DNA of 64,000 nt from UBA5069 sp964560495. GTDB taxonomy: Bacteria; Chloroflexota; Anaerolineae; Caldilineales; Caldilineaceae. The stretch spans positions 1-64,000 of the forward strand of contig CAZLMM010000001.1 in the NCBI GenBank assembly GCA_964560495.1, written 5' to 3'. Made by a program: the position numbers and the translations under genes. Position 1 is the first letter of the stretch. Each line of letters starts with the position of its first letter. Under the pieces are notes generated by a model. That model was not told the origin of the DNA, did not search any database, and saw only the letters and a list, made by a program, of their open reading frames with translations. This document shows, piece by piece, positions 34,225 through 43,918 of this stretch.

Positions 34225-35373
34225 TCATTTCTTGCCGTCACCCTGCGCCAGGACCACTTGCGCGGCCAGCCGCCCGATCTCGTCCGATGACTTGGCCGCA
34301 GTGCCGCAGCCGCCGGCGGCGACAAACAGGTGATCGGCGACCTGCTCAAGATAAGGATGAGCATGGGGCGTCATGGTGTAGGTGCAGGGCTTGCTGTGAA
34401 ACGAACGAACGCGCAAGCCTGGGATGATCTCCAGGAGCACCGAGCGCACCGCGTCCGCCTCGAACGTATCGCCGTCGCCGTGAAACCAGGACGTCAGTTC
34501 AGCAGGAGTCTCCGCCCACAGAGGGTCGATAAGGCTGCCGCCGATCTTGACATAGGTCTTGCCATTGGGGTAGCGAATGGGCGGCAAACAATAGACCGAT
34601 GAGAGGTGCGGATAATCGTCCAGGCGATAGAGAATCGAGGGCATGGCGGCCAGGCGTTGCGCCTCTTCTTCGTCGAGTTCGGCGAAAACGACCGTCACTT
34701 TCTTGGGGCGGAGAGCCAGCGGCTTGGGCAGCAGCCCATTCGTCCATGCGCCGGCTGTCACAAGCGCCCGCCGCGCTTGATAGCGCCCGCCAGCGTCCGT
34801 CTCAATCTCCACATGACTGCCGGTTTGGTGGATGTTCTGGACTGTCTCCCGCACAATCGTTGCGCCCTGTTGCCGGGCGATGACCAACTGCGCCTGCACC
34901 AGCGTGCGCGGATTGATGTAGCCAGCGCCGCCCACTTCCCACACACCCTGACTGCCGACCCCAAAGGAAAGAAATGGAAAACGCTCGTGAAGACCGGCGC
35001 TGTCGAGCACGGCGAAATCCACCCCCATCTCGCGCCCCAACTCGATGACCGGCGCCAGATCCTCGCGCGCGCCGCGTGGGTTCTGGTTCACGCGCAAACA
35101 ACCGACGGGAAAGTGAAAGCGCAACCCGCTGCGCCGTTCGATGGCCGCATAGTTGGCGATGGAGGCCGCAGCCCATTGCGCCCACTGTAAGTCCGGGTCG
35201 AGGATGCGGGTGATACGCGCCTCATCGTAATGACTGGCAAAAACGCCCCAGTGCGCGCGCCAATTATCCGGTTCACCCGGGCCGATGGCGACGATGCTGG
35301 AGGAAACCGCGCTGAGAGAGCGTGCAGCCGCCGCGCCGATCATGCCCAGGCCGATGACAGCAAAGTCGTACAT
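34225..35373 (-). CDS. FAD-dependent DAO-family oxidoreductase
   Basis: A 382-residue flavoprotein of the D-amino-acid oxidase/sarcosine oxidase superfamily. It opens with the dinucleotide fold VIGLGMIGAAAARSL and has the second FAD segment ALVTAGAWTNGLLP and a C-terminal VAAGGCGTAAKSSDEIG. It would oxidise a secondary or primary amine or an N-methyl amino acid. The ATG at 35373 lies eight bases after the acyl-CoA synthetase stop; the ribosome site is weak, and an upstream TTG at 35397 is in frame. A 12-base direct repeat (CAGTTGAAGC) spans this junction. Confidence 0.8.
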   Translation of the reverse strand: MYDFAVIGLGMIGAAAARSLSAVSSSIVAIGPGEPDNWRAHWGVFASHYDEARITRILDPDLQWAQWAAASIANYAAIERRSGLRFHFPVGCLRVNQNPRGAREDLAPVIELGREMGVDFAVLDSAGLHERFPFLSFGVGSQGVWEVGGAGYINPRTLVQAQLVIARQQGATIVRETVQNIHQTGSHVEIETDAGGRYQARRALVTAGAWTNGLLPKPLALRPKKVTVVFAELDEEEAQRLAAMPSILYRLDDYPHLSSVYCLPPIRYPNGKTYVKIGGSLIDPLWAETPAELTSWFHGDGDTFEADAVRSVLLEIIPGLRVRSFHSKPCTYTMTPHAHPYLEQVADHLFVAAGGCGTAAKSSDEIGRLAAQVVLAQGDGKK

Positions 35374-35380
35374 AGTCGCT

Positions 35381-36907
35381 TCAACTGGTTGCTTCAACTG
35401 GTGACTTCAGCAGATTTTTTTGCACTTTGCCCATGGCGTTGCGCGGCAATACATCGACGAGGTGAATCATCTTTGGCACTTTGAAGCTCGCCAGCTGGCT
35501 GCGGCAATAAAGCAGGAGCGCATCTTGATCGAGCGTCCCGTCGCACACCAGATAGGCCGCAGGAACCTCTCCCCATTCGCTGTGCTTCATCCCCACCACT
35601 GCCGCTTCTTTCACACCGGGGAAGGTGAGCAGCATCTCTTCGATCTCCCGCGGATAGATGTTGAACCCGCCGCTGATGATCAATTCGTGGCGGCGCCCCA
35701 GGAGCGTCACGTAGCCCGTCATCGTGTCCTGCCGCGCCAGGTCGCCCGTGTGAAACCACTGCTGGCCGATCTCATCATGGCTGAAAGAGTCAGCCGTCTT
35801 CTCCGGCGCGTTCCAGTAGCCGCTGAAGACGTTGCCGCCGCGCACCAATAGCTCACCTTCCTCGCCGGGGGCAACATCGCGGAGCGCGCCGCTCTCTGTG
35901 ACGCCGACGATGCGCATGGAGACGCCTGGCAGCGGCGTCCCCACGCTGCCGGCGATACGCGGCCCAGCGTAGGGATTGCTCAAATTCATGCCAGTCTCGG
36001 TCATGCCATAGCGCTCTAGAATCGTGCGCCCAGTCAGTTCTTGGAACGCGCTAAAGGTTTCCGGGGCAAGAGGCGCGCTGCCCGAACAAAAGAGGCGCAT
36101 GTGGCCCAAGTCGATGATTGAACGCTTGCGCAGCTCCTCCACCAGGCGCACATAGATGGTGGGCACAGCAAAAAAGAGGGTCGGCGCTCCGGCCAGCAGC
36201 TCATCCACTGCGGCAGCGTCGAAGTGCGGCCGCAGGAGCGTAGTCGCGCCTGCGGCCAGTGCGCAGTGCAAACCCACCACCAGGCCGTGCGTGTGAAACA
36301 GGGGCAACGTCAGCAGCAGGCGGTCAGCGGGCTGCCACGCCCAGGCCGCCAATAAACCGGTCACAGTGGCGAGGACGTTGTTGTGGCTGATCATCGCGCC
36401 CTTGCTGCGCCCGGTGGTGCCCGATGTGTACATGATGAGCGCCAGGTCATCGCCTGTCACGAGCGGCGGACGCAGATCAGCCGGATCGCCCATCCAGCGC
36501 TCGCACTCATCCACCAGCAGCGTCGCCTCGACCGACGCCGATTCTGCGCCCAGTTCATCCAGCAAGGGCTGCAGCCCGGCCTCGGTCACGATCAGGCGCG
36601 GGGTTGCGTCGGCCAAAATGTGACCCAGCTCCAGGCGGCGATAGCGCAGGTTGATGGGCGTCATGATTGCGCCCAGGCGGATCACTGCCAGGTAAGCGAT
36701 GACAAATTCCGGCGAGTTGCCGGCAAAGAACGCAACGCGATCACCTCTGCGCAGCCCCCACGCCTGCAAGCCGCTCGCCAGCCTTTCCACAGACGCAAAC
36801 AGTTGGCGATAGGTGTAGGTGCACTCGCCGCGTTCGCTGCGAAAGTGCAGGGCAGGCTGCTCAGGCGAGCGTTGTAACGGGATAGAGAAAAGGTCAAAGA
36901 GGTTCAT
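35381..36907 (-). CDS. Malonyl-CoA synthetase-like (MatB-type) acyl-CoA synthetase
   Basis: A 508-residue adenylate-forming ligase that activates a carboxylic acid to its CoA ester with ATP. Motifs in order: LIMYTSGTTGRSKGAMISHNN, LPLFHTHGLVVGLH, HMRLFCSGSAPL, ERYGMTETGMNLSNPYAG, HTGDLA, GGFNIYPREIEE and the catalytic lysine in AMGKVQKNLL. The HMRLFCSGSAPL and ERYGMTET-x-MN-x-SNPY segments closely match malonyl-CoA synthetases, so malonate or methylmalonate is the likely substrate. It is followed, almost without a gap, by the DAO-family gene, so the two form an operon. Confidence 0.85.
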   Translation of the reverse strand: MNLFDLFSIPLQRSPEQPALHFRSERGECTYTYRQLFASVERLASGLQAWGLRRGDRVAFFAGNSPEFVIAYLAVIRLGAIMTPINLRYRRLELGHILADATPRLIVTEAGLQPLLDELGAESASVEATLLVDECERWMGDPADLRPPLVTGDDLALIMYTSGTTGRSKGAMISHNNVLATVTGLLAAWAWQPADRLLLTLPLFHTHGLVVGLHCALAAGATTLLRPHFDAAAVDELLAGAPTLFFAVPTIYVRLVEELRKRSIIDLGHMRLFCSGSAPLAPETFSAFQELTGRTILERYGMTETGMNLSNPYAGPRIAGSVGTPLPGVSMRIVGVTESGALRDVAPGEEGELLVRGGNVFSGYWNAPEKTADSFSHDEIGQQWFHTGDLARQDTMTGYVTLLGRRHELIISGGFNIYPREIEEMLLTFPGVKEAAVVGMKHSEWGEVPAAYLVCDGTLDQDALLLYCRSQLASFKVPKMIHLVDVLPRNAMGKVQKNLLKSPVEATS

Positions 36908-36973
36908 GAGTGCAAGTCGGGCGTCAATCTTGAGACAGGATGAACAGGAAGATCGCCCATCCTGCCATCCTGT

Positions 36974-37537
36974 CTATTTCTTCTTCAAGCGGTCGACGAA
37001 CTCCTTGCGGAACTTGGCGACCTTGGGCGCAATCACCACCTGGCAGTAGGGCTGCCATTTGTTGTTGACAAAGTACTCCTGATGATAGTCCTCAGCCACA
37101 TAGAAGGTGTCGAAAGGCGCAACCTCGGTGACGATAGGACGCCCCCACAAGTTGGCCGCGTTCAGTTCGGCGATCACTTCCTCTGCCATCGTCTTCTGTT
37201 CAGGCGAATGATAGAAAATGGCCGAACGATATTGTGGCCCAACGTCGTTGCCCTGGCGGTTGCGCGTGGTGGGGTCGTGAATGGCAAAGAACACCCGCAG
37301 CAGGTCGCGATAGGAGAGCAGGGCCGGACGAAAGGTCACCTGCACCACCTCGGCGTGGCCGGTCGTGGCGCTACACACCTGTTTGTAGGTCGGGTTGACC
37401 ACATGGCCGCCCGAATAGCCCGATTCGACTGACTCCACCCCTGCCAGATCGTCGAAGACCGCCTCCAGACACCAGAAACAGCCGCCGCCTAATGTGGCAA
37501 CTTCGGTCGCCGGCATTGCTGACTCACCCATCTTCAT
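36974..37537 (-). CDS. msrA: Peptide methionine sulfoxide reductase MsrA
   Basis: Reduces methionine-S-sulfoxide in damaged proteins (187 residues). The catalytic motif GGGCFWCLEAVF lies near residue 18, with ESGYSGGHVVNPTYKQVCSATTGHAEVV following, and GPQYRSAIFYHSPEQ and EDYHQEYFVNN downstream; all match MsrA. The start at 37537 overlaps the stop of the class V aminotransferase (ATGA) and has AAAGGAGC upstream, so translation is coupled. No MsrB domain is fused. Confidence 0.93.
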   Translation of the reverse strand: MKMGESAMPATEVATLGGGCFWCLEAVFDDLAGVESVESGYSGGHVVNPTYKQVCSATTGHAEVVQVTFRPALLSYRDLLRVFFAIHDPTTRNRQGNDVGPQYRSAIFYHSPEQKTMAEEVIAELNAANLWGRPIVTEVAPFDTFYVAEDYHQEYFVNNKWQPYCQVVIAPKVAKFRKEFVDRLKKK

Positions 37538-38619
37538 GCTCCTTTCAACACATATTCCAGCACATCCATGCCCCTGTGCACCAGCTGATGATCCGCCTGG
37601 CTGCCCATGTGACCGATACGAAAGACCTTGCCGGCCAGGGGGCCATAGCTGCCGCCGACGACCATGCCCTCATCGCGCAGGGCCTGGTCAAGACGAGGCC
37701 ATGTCCAGCCGTCGGGCACATAGGCTGCCGTGACAGTGGGAGACGCATCCTCACGGTTGGCGGGATAGATCTTGACACCCATGCCATCCAGACGGCGGTG
37801 ACATATCTCCATGACATCGCGATGGCGACGATAGACATCGTCCAATCCTTCGGCAAGCAGGCTTTCAATGGAGGCGGCCAGGCCAGCCAGAGCGTGCCAA
37901 TTGTGGGTGTATGGCATGTAACGGTCGCGCACTGCGCTCCGCCAGGGCAGCAAGGCGTCGTAGCCCACATAGCCGGTGCGCCCGATGCGCTGCCAGGCTC
38001 GCTCGCTCACCGAGACCATGGACAGATCGGGCATGAGGCTGAGCACTTTCTGGCTGCCTAACAACCCCAGGTCGATGTTCCACTCATCCACCAGCACTTC
38101 AGTCCCGCCCGCGCTGGCGACGAAGTCGACGTAGTAGAGCGCATCCGCCTCTCGACAGATTTGGCCAACCTCAGCCAAGGGATTGAGGGTGCCGCTGGGC
38201 GTTTCGCAGTGAATGACGCTGATCAGGTGCGGCTCGAATTCCTGCGCCACATCGCGCACGATCTCTGGGTCAAGGGTCTGGTCATAGTCAAAAGCCACTA
38301 TCTCTACCTCTGCGCCGATTTGGCGCGCCATGTCGGCGACGCCGAAGCCGAAGACGCCCGTTACCACAGCCAACACCCGGTCGCCCGGCAGCACGGCGTT
38401 CTTGAGCGCGCTCCACAGCGCCAGCATCCCCTCGCCCGACATGATGACGATGTCATTGTCAGTGGCAAGAATCTGCCGCAAGCCGCGTTCACAATCGGTG
38501 TACAGCCGGAAGAAATCTTCTTCCAGATCTGAGCTGCCATAGTCGGTCTGATACGCGTCCAACACATGAGAGGGAATCGAGACTGGTCCCGGCACAAGTG
38601 GAATGCGATAGGAAATCAT
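37534..38619 (-). CDS. Class V aminotransferase (alanine-glyoxylate/serine-glyoxylate type)
   Basis: A 361-residue PLP enzyme of the AGXT/phosphonate-pyruvate aminotransferase group. It starts with IPLVPGPVSIP, the usual opening LxPGPxxxP. It has the cofactor-binding SGEGMLALWSAL, HCETPSGTLNPLAEVG, and the Schiff-base lysine in LLGSQKVLS. The C-terminal FRIGHMGSQADHQLVHRGMDVLE is typical. It likely moves an amino group to glyoxylate or pyruvate; the donor is uncertain. GGAG precedes the ATG. It is coupled to msrA by an ATGA overlap. Confidence 0.85.
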   Translation of the reverse strand: MISYRIPLVPGPVSIPSHVLDAYQTDYGSSDLEEDFFRLYTDCERGLRQILATDNDIVIMSGEGMLALWSALKNAVLPGDRVLAVVTGVFGFGVADMARQIGAEVEIVAFDYDQTLDPEIVRDVAQEFEPHLISVIHCETPSGTLNPLAEVGQICREADALYYVDFVASAGGTEVLVDEWNIDLGLLGSQKVLSLMPDLSMVSVSERAWQRIGRTGYVGYDALLPWRSAVRDRYMPYTHNWHALAGLAASIESLLAEGLDDVYRRHRDVMEICHRRLDGMGVKIYPANREDASPTVTAAYVPDGWTWPRLDQALRDEGMVVGGSYGPLAGKVFRIGHMGSQADHQLVHRGMDVLEYVLKGA

Positions 38620-38672
38620 GGCTACTCCGCTAACACCTCAATGATGACTCGTAACGCGTGACAGGTCATAGG

Positions 38673-39719
38673 TCACGTCCCGCCGTTCCGCTTTCGCCGC
38701 AGCCACCACAGGGAGCCGCCGAAAACAACCGCGCCGGCAAAGCCAATCGTGCTGAGGATGGCAAAACCGGTGGAGCGTCCATCGCCAGAAGCGCCCAGCA
38801 GCCTCTGCGCGCTGCCAAGTGACAAGATGCTCTCCGGCGTGGCGCTGGGCCAGGGCGTCCAGGTGGGCGTTGCCGTCGGTATGATGGTGGGCGACGGCGT
38901 AGGAGAAGGCGTCTCGGTGGCGGTGGCCGTCGGCTCCGGTGTGGGCGACTCAGTGGGCGTGGGCGGTGCGGTCGGCGTATCGGTGGGCAGCGGCGCAATC
39001 ACCGCCGATTGTTCAACAACCGCAGCCGCAGCGACGACAGGGGGCGGTTCGGGCGTCGGCGTGGGTGGTTCGGGCGTCGGTGTTGGCGGATCGACGGCCG
39101 GCGCGCTCTCATCGGGATACAAGGCGATTGCATCGATGAAGATGAGATTGTCGCCGGTGCTGTTTGGGTGATCCACCAGGAAAAAAACGGTCACAGCATC
39201 GCCCAGAGCGCGTGCCCTCACGTCGATATTTGGCCCTTCGCCAGGCGGATAGTTGAGGATACGTCCTTCGCCCCAGTGCATTGGCCCCCAGATGACCGTC
39301 GCTGCGTTGGGGTCTACGCCGCCGGTGGGGTCGATGCCCAGTTGACGACCAAAGGTTTCCGGCGCATTGGGCGCGCCCCAGGCGATGCTGGCGCGGTAGC
39401 CGGCGCCGGGCGTCACAGCCACCCTGGCAAAGATGCCTGCTTTGAATGTGCCGCCTACGCTCCACATGCGCAACGTCCCGCCGCCAAAGAAGGAATGCTC
39501 ATCGCGCATGTAGGTTGGGTCGCCGGAAAGCACGAAGGGCGTCCATCCTTCTGGGATTTCCCGCGGCGGGCTGCCATAAAAGTTATCCATTTCACAGATA
39601 GGCTGAGGGATGACATTGGGCGGGTTGCAGGGATCAGAAGCGAAGGCGATTGACGGCCAGGCCGAGAGAGTGAGTGCCGCCAAGAGGCAGACGAAGAGGC
39701 GAATCGACAAGTGGTTCAT
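38673..39719 (-). CDS. Membrane-anchored surface protein with Pro/Thr-rich stalk
   Basis: A 348-residue protein that I do not recognise by function. It has a signal peptide (LFVCLLAALTLSAWPSIAFA), a folded extracellular beta domain (about 30-200, with MWSVGGTFKAGIFARVAVTPG), then a long Pro-Thr-Glu stalk (about 205-295), one membrane span (FAILSTIGFAGAVVFGGSLWW) and a short basic tail (RRKRNGGT). That is the layout of a protein held outside the cell by a C-terminal anchor, not a sortase substrate, since no LPxTG is present. A carbohydrate-binding role for the beta domain is possible but unproven. Confidence 0.72.
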   Translation of the reverse strand: MNHLSIRLFVCLLAALTLSAWPSIAFASDPCNPPNVIPQPICEMDNFYGSPPREIPEGWTPFVLSGDPTYMRDEHSFFGGGTLRMWSVGGTFKAGIFARVAVTPGAGYRASIAWGAPNAPETFGRQLGIDPTGGVDPNAATVIWGPMHWGEGRILNYPPGEGPNIDVRARALGDAVTVFFLVDHPNSTGDNLIFIDAIALYPDESAPAVDPPTPTPEPPTPTPEPPPVVAAAAVVEQSAVIAPLPTDTPTAPPTPTESPTPEPTATATETPSPTPSPTIIPTATPTWTPWPSATPESILSLGSAQRLLGASGDGRSTGFAILSTIGFAGAVVFGGSLWWLRRKRNGGT

Positions 39720-39870
39720 ATGCTACAGTATACGCCCGCAGGTTGGAAGCGCCAAACAAAGTGGGGCAAACCAAGCATGGAAAATGGCTGGCTGATTCTC
39801 TTACTCGATGTTTAGTCATGGTTAATGTGGATTTAAGTAAGCAGGCGCATCATACAAGTGCGCTGTTGTG

Positions 39871-40010
39871 GTGATGTCAAGTGAGACCTTCCTCAAGGGA
39901 CATCACGCGAGGGTTCCCGGCGTCAGCCCTCCTGAGCCGGGGCCCTCATCCATCTGAAACTAAATCGAGGGGATGGAGGAGACTGAAGCAGCCCTGCCAG
40001 GGGCTGCTTC
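39871..40010 (+). ncRNA. Candidate structured RNA upstream of the trp operon
   Basis: Four helices occur in 140 bases. P1 is GTGATGTC (39871-39878) with GACATCAC (39899-39906). P2 is a 16-bp hairpin, GAGGG...CCGGCgTCAG (39909-39926) with CTGAGCCGGggCCCTC (39932-39947). P3 is TCCATC (39949-39954) with GATGGA (39972-39977). P4 is GAAGCAGCCC (39985-39994) with GGGCTGCTTC (40001-40010). It ends before the trp promoter, so it is not part of the T-box. I do not recognise the family. Confidence 0.45.
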
Positions 40011-40042
40011 GTCGCGTTTGGGCAAGATCGTGATTCAGCGAT

Positions 40043-40071
40043 TTGACAATCATCATCAATCGATCTATCCT
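40043..40071 (+). promoter_or_regulatory. trp operon promoter
   Basis: TTGACA (40043-40048), a 17-base spacer and TATCCT (40066-40071). The transcript would begin near 40078, directly ahead of the T-box leader. Confidence 0.75.
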
Positions 40072-40077
40072 ATCGAC

Positions 40078-40406
40078 CAACTTCAAATTGTACGACGTTG
40101 AACCAGAAGAGTAGTCGTCAGAGCGGGCGTCAGAGAGTCTCCGATTGGTGTGAAGGAGATCGCAGCGCAGGCGGTGAATGGGCTGGGGAGTCGAAGGGCG
40201 AACGCAATGTGAGTTTTCACAGTCAGTAGCCTTCTCCGGAACGCCACCGTTATAGGGCGACGAGAATCAGGGTGCAGCGCCCTCGTTCTCGGTAAAGTGA
40301 GACTGGCAGCCCTGCGTTTCACGCAGGTTTTTTTGTCCGTCTAAGCGGGGTGGCACCGCGGGGAATCGATCCCCGTCCCGGAATAGATCCGGGACGGGGA
40401 TTTTTG
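40078..40406 (+). promoter_or_regulatory. T-box riboswitch, tryptophan specific
   Basis: A T-box leader controlling the trp operon by binding uncharged tRNA-Trp. Stem I has the distal GATTGGTGTGAA loop near 40142 and, after GGTGAA, the specifier TGG (40179-40181). The antiterminator shows the seven-base bulge TGGCACC (40351-40357) between GGG/CCC (40348-40350 with 40377-40379) and GCGGGGA/TCCCCGT (40358-40364 with 40370-40376). TGGC in the bulge matches a tRNA ending GCCA, as expected for bacterial tRNA-Trp with G73. The competing terminator is at 40369-40406. Confidence 0.9.
40369..40406 (+). terminator. T-box regulated terminator
   Basis: ATCCCCGTCCCGG (40369-40381) with CCGGGACGGGGAT (40389-40401), 13 bp, then TTTTTG. 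Its 5' arm is shared with the antiterminator, giving two exclusive folds. Confidence 0.88.
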
Positions 40407-40442
40407 TTTGGTGAATCCATTACAAGACGAGAGGAGCACGCC

Positions 40443-41945
40443 ATGACCTACAAACCCACCCTCGAAGAAATTCGTTCGCTGGCCGATCAGGGGAACCTGG
40501 TGGCAGTGCATCGAGAATTGCCGGCAGACCTGGAAACGCCTGTCTCCGTTTATCTCAAGTTGCGGGGAAGGAGCAACGGCGCCAGCTTTCTCCTGGAATC
40601 GGTGGAGAAGGGCGAGCAAGTGGGCCGCTATAGCTTCATCGGCGTACACCCGCCGCTGACCGTGGCCGCGTCGGGCGGCGATCTGACCATCGGCGGCGCA
40701 GGCGGGGCTGTGCTGGAGCGTCGCCAGGGCGATCCACTGGCTGTCGTGCGCGAGATGATGGCGGCGCGCCAGGCGATCCATCTGGAAGGACTGCCCACCC
40801 TCACCGGCGGCGTCGTGGGCTACTTCGGCTACGACCTGGTGCGCTTCATGGAGCGGCTGCCCGCCACGGCCCAGCCGGTGTACGGCGCGCCAGACATGGC
40901 GCTGCTCTTCACCGACAACGTGGTGGTCTTCGACCATGTGCGCCACCGCCTGATCATCATCGCCAACATGCGCATCGAGGGCGATCTGCTGGCAAGCTAC
41001 GCCGATGCGGTGGCGCGCATCGACCAGATTGTCGCCGACCTGCGCCAGCCGCTCGTCCCGCCGCCGGCAGTGGACTGTCGCAGCGGCGCAACGTGGATCA
41101 GTAACCTGACCCAGGAGCGATTCGAGGAAAATGTGCGCAGCGCCAAAGAGTATATCGCGGCCGGCGACATCTTCCAGGTGGTGCTCAGCCAGCGGCTCAT
41201 GCGGGCGACGGAGGCCGAACCGTTCACCATCTATCGGGCGCTGCGTATGTTGAACCCATCGCCCTACATGTATTTCCTGGACTTTTCAGGCGTGGCAGGC
41301 ATGGGCGACGAACCGGTGCGGGTCATCGGTTCTAGCCCCGAAATGCACGTGCGGCTGGAACAGGGCATGGCCTACCTACACCCGATCGCCGGGACGCGCT
41401 GGCGCGGCAAGACCGCCGAAGAAGATGCACGACTCGCTGAAGAGCTGCTCGCCGACCCCAAGGAGCGCGCCGAGCACGTGATGCTGGTCGATCTCGGGCG
41501 CAACGACTTGGGCCGCGTCTGTGAGTACGGCACCGTCAACGTGCCAACCATGATGGCCGTAGAGCGTTTCAGTCATGTCATGCACATTGTGTCGGACGTG
41601 CGGGGCAAGGTCAAACCCGGCCACGACGCCTTCAGCCTGCTGCGCGCCACTTTTCCGGCCGGCACCCTCAGCGGCGCGCCGAAAGTGCGGGCCATGGAGA
41701 TCATCGAAGAGCTGGAAGGGCAACGCCGCCATCTTTATGGCGGCGCTGTCGGCTACATCGGCTACGACGGGCAGATGGACACCTGCATCACCATCCGCAC
41801 CATCGTCATGCTTGGCAAGACCTGCTATCTCCAGGCAGGCGGGGGCATGGTAGCCGACAGCGACCCGACCTACGAGTTCAACGAAAGCATGAACAAAGCG
41901 CGTGCGCTCGCGGTGGCCGTAGAGCACGCGGAAAAGGGGATTTGA
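40443..41945 (+). CDS. trpE: Anthranilate synthase component I
   Basis: First enzyme of tryptophan synthesis, making anthranilate from chorismate with TrpG supplying ammonia. The 500 residues contain the tryptophan feedback motif LLES in SFLLESVEKGEQVGRYSF (about residue 50), then the chorismate-binding domain with VGYFGYDLVRF, the GSSPEMHVRL strand, PIAGTRWRGKT, DLGRNDLGRVC, FPAGTLSGAPKVRAMEII and the C-terminal QAGGGMVADSDPTYEF. The ATG at 40443 follows GAGAGGAG and the T-box terminator. It is the first gene of the T-box controlled operon. Confidence 0.95.
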   Translation: MTYKPTLEEIRSLADQGNLVAVHRELPADLETPVSVYLKLRGRSNGASFLLESVEKGEQVGRYSFIGVHPPLTVAASGGDLTIGGAGGAVLERRQGDPLAVVREMMAARQAIHLEGLPTLTGGVVGYFGYDLVRFMERLPATAQPVYGAPDMALLFTDNVVVFDHVRHRLIIIANMRIEGDLLASYADAVARIDQIVADLRQPLVPPPAVDCRSGATWISNLTQERFEENVRSAKEYIAAGDIFQVVLSQRLMRATEAEPFTIYRALRMLNPSPYMYFLDFSGVAGMGDEPVRVIGSSPEMHVRLEQGMAYLHPIAGTRWRGKTAEEDARLAEELLADPKERAEHVMLVDLGRNDLGRVCEYGTVNVPTMMAVERFSHVMHIVSDVRGKVKPGHDAFSLLRATFPAGTLSGAPKVRAMEIIEELEGQRRHLYGGAVGYIGYDGQMDTCITIRTIVMLGKTCYLQAGGGMVADSDPTYEFNESMNKARALAVAVEHAEKGI

Positions 41946-41967
41946 GATTTGGAGATTAAACTACGGT

Positions 41968-42030
41968 TGCTTTGAAACCAGGAGTTTTCACAGTTCAAAA
42001 ACTCCTGGTTTCAAACAGAGCGAAGTATAG
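41968..42030. repeat. Interspersed palindrome, family D (copy 2)
   Basis: Inverted copy of 23137-23199, differing at one of 63 bases. It lies in the 244-base trpE-trpS gap, where its 18-bp arms would form a strong hairpin in the operon message; nothing else is seen there apart from the trpS leader. Confidence 0.85.
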
Positions 42031-42189
42031 AAGGCAGTAGAACTTACTGATGCGGTGTGGCAGGTTGTGACGCACTGGGGGCAGTTTGCCAGGGACACCA
42101 TGGGAGAGCAATGTGTACGTAAATCTCGCCTCCGGCTGATCAATCTCCAATCTCACATTCGATCACGTCTTTTCAATAGGGGAACTAAC

Positions 42190-43248
<1,059 letters not shown>

Positions 43249-43323
43249 GGCTTGACGATGATAGGCAAGTAATGGTCACTATGATTCGTCTGATTTTGTG
43301 ATGGACTATGAAAGGGATGCGCT

Positions 43324-43896
43324 ATGATTGCGGTAATCGACAATTACGATAGTTTCACATACAATCTGGTGCAACACGTGGGCGAACTGGTGCACGGCAG
43401 CGCCGAGGTATGCGTCTGGCGCAACGATGAGATCCATGTGGAGGAGCTGGTGGAGCGCCGTCCAACCCATGTCATCATCAGCCCTGGGCCGGGCACGCCG
43501 GAGAAAGACAGCGGCGTCAGCAACGATGTCATCCGCGTCATGGGTCAGCAAACGCCCATCTTGGGCGTCTGCCTGGGGCAGCAGTGTATGGGTCATGTCT
43601 TTGGCGGGCGCGTTGTGCGGGCGCCGCGCCTCATGCACGGCAAGGTTAGTCCGGTGCACCACAAGGGCGTCGGCGTCTTCAAGGGCATCCCGTCACCCTT
43701 CACCGCCACGCGCTATCACAGCCTGATCGTGGAGGAGCCGTTGCCAGATGCGCTGGAGGTCACGGCCTTCACCACCGAAGGCGAAGTGATGGGTCTGCGT
43801 CACAGGAGCCTGCCCATTCACGGCGTCCAATTTCATCCCGAAAGCATCCTGACCGAGTACGGCAAGGAATTGCTGATGAATTTCTTGAAGTTGTAG
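43324..43896 (+). CDS. trpG: Anthranilate synthase component II (glutamine amidotransferase)
   Basis: Releases ammonia from glutamine for TrpE (190 residues). It has the class I amidotransferase signature: DNYDSFTYNLVQHVG at the start, SPGPGTPEKDSG, the nucleophile in LGVCLGQQCMGHVFGG (about residue 82), and the His/Glu pair in GVQFHPESILTEYG near 175. It is a stand-alone subunit, not fused to TrpD. It lies 75 bases after trpS and 22 bases before trpD. Confidence 0.94.
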   Translation: MIAVIDNYDSFTYNLVQHVGELVHGSAEVCVWRNDEIHVEELVERRPTHVIISPGPGTPEKDSGVSNDVIRVMGQQTPILGVCLGQQCMGHVFGGRVVRAPRLMHGKVSPVHHKGVGVFKGIPSPFTATRYHSLIVEEPLPDALEVTAFTTEGEVMGLRHRSLPIHGVQFHPESILTEYGKELLMNFLKL

Positions 43897-43918
43897 GAGC
43901 ATGTAGGAGGAAACCATC

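Noticed and set aside
36934..36974. GACAGGATG...CATCCTGTC inverted repeat after msrA
   Set aside because: Stem of nine with a 23-base loop and no U tract; CAGGATG-type text is common low-value repeat, so it is not called a terminator.
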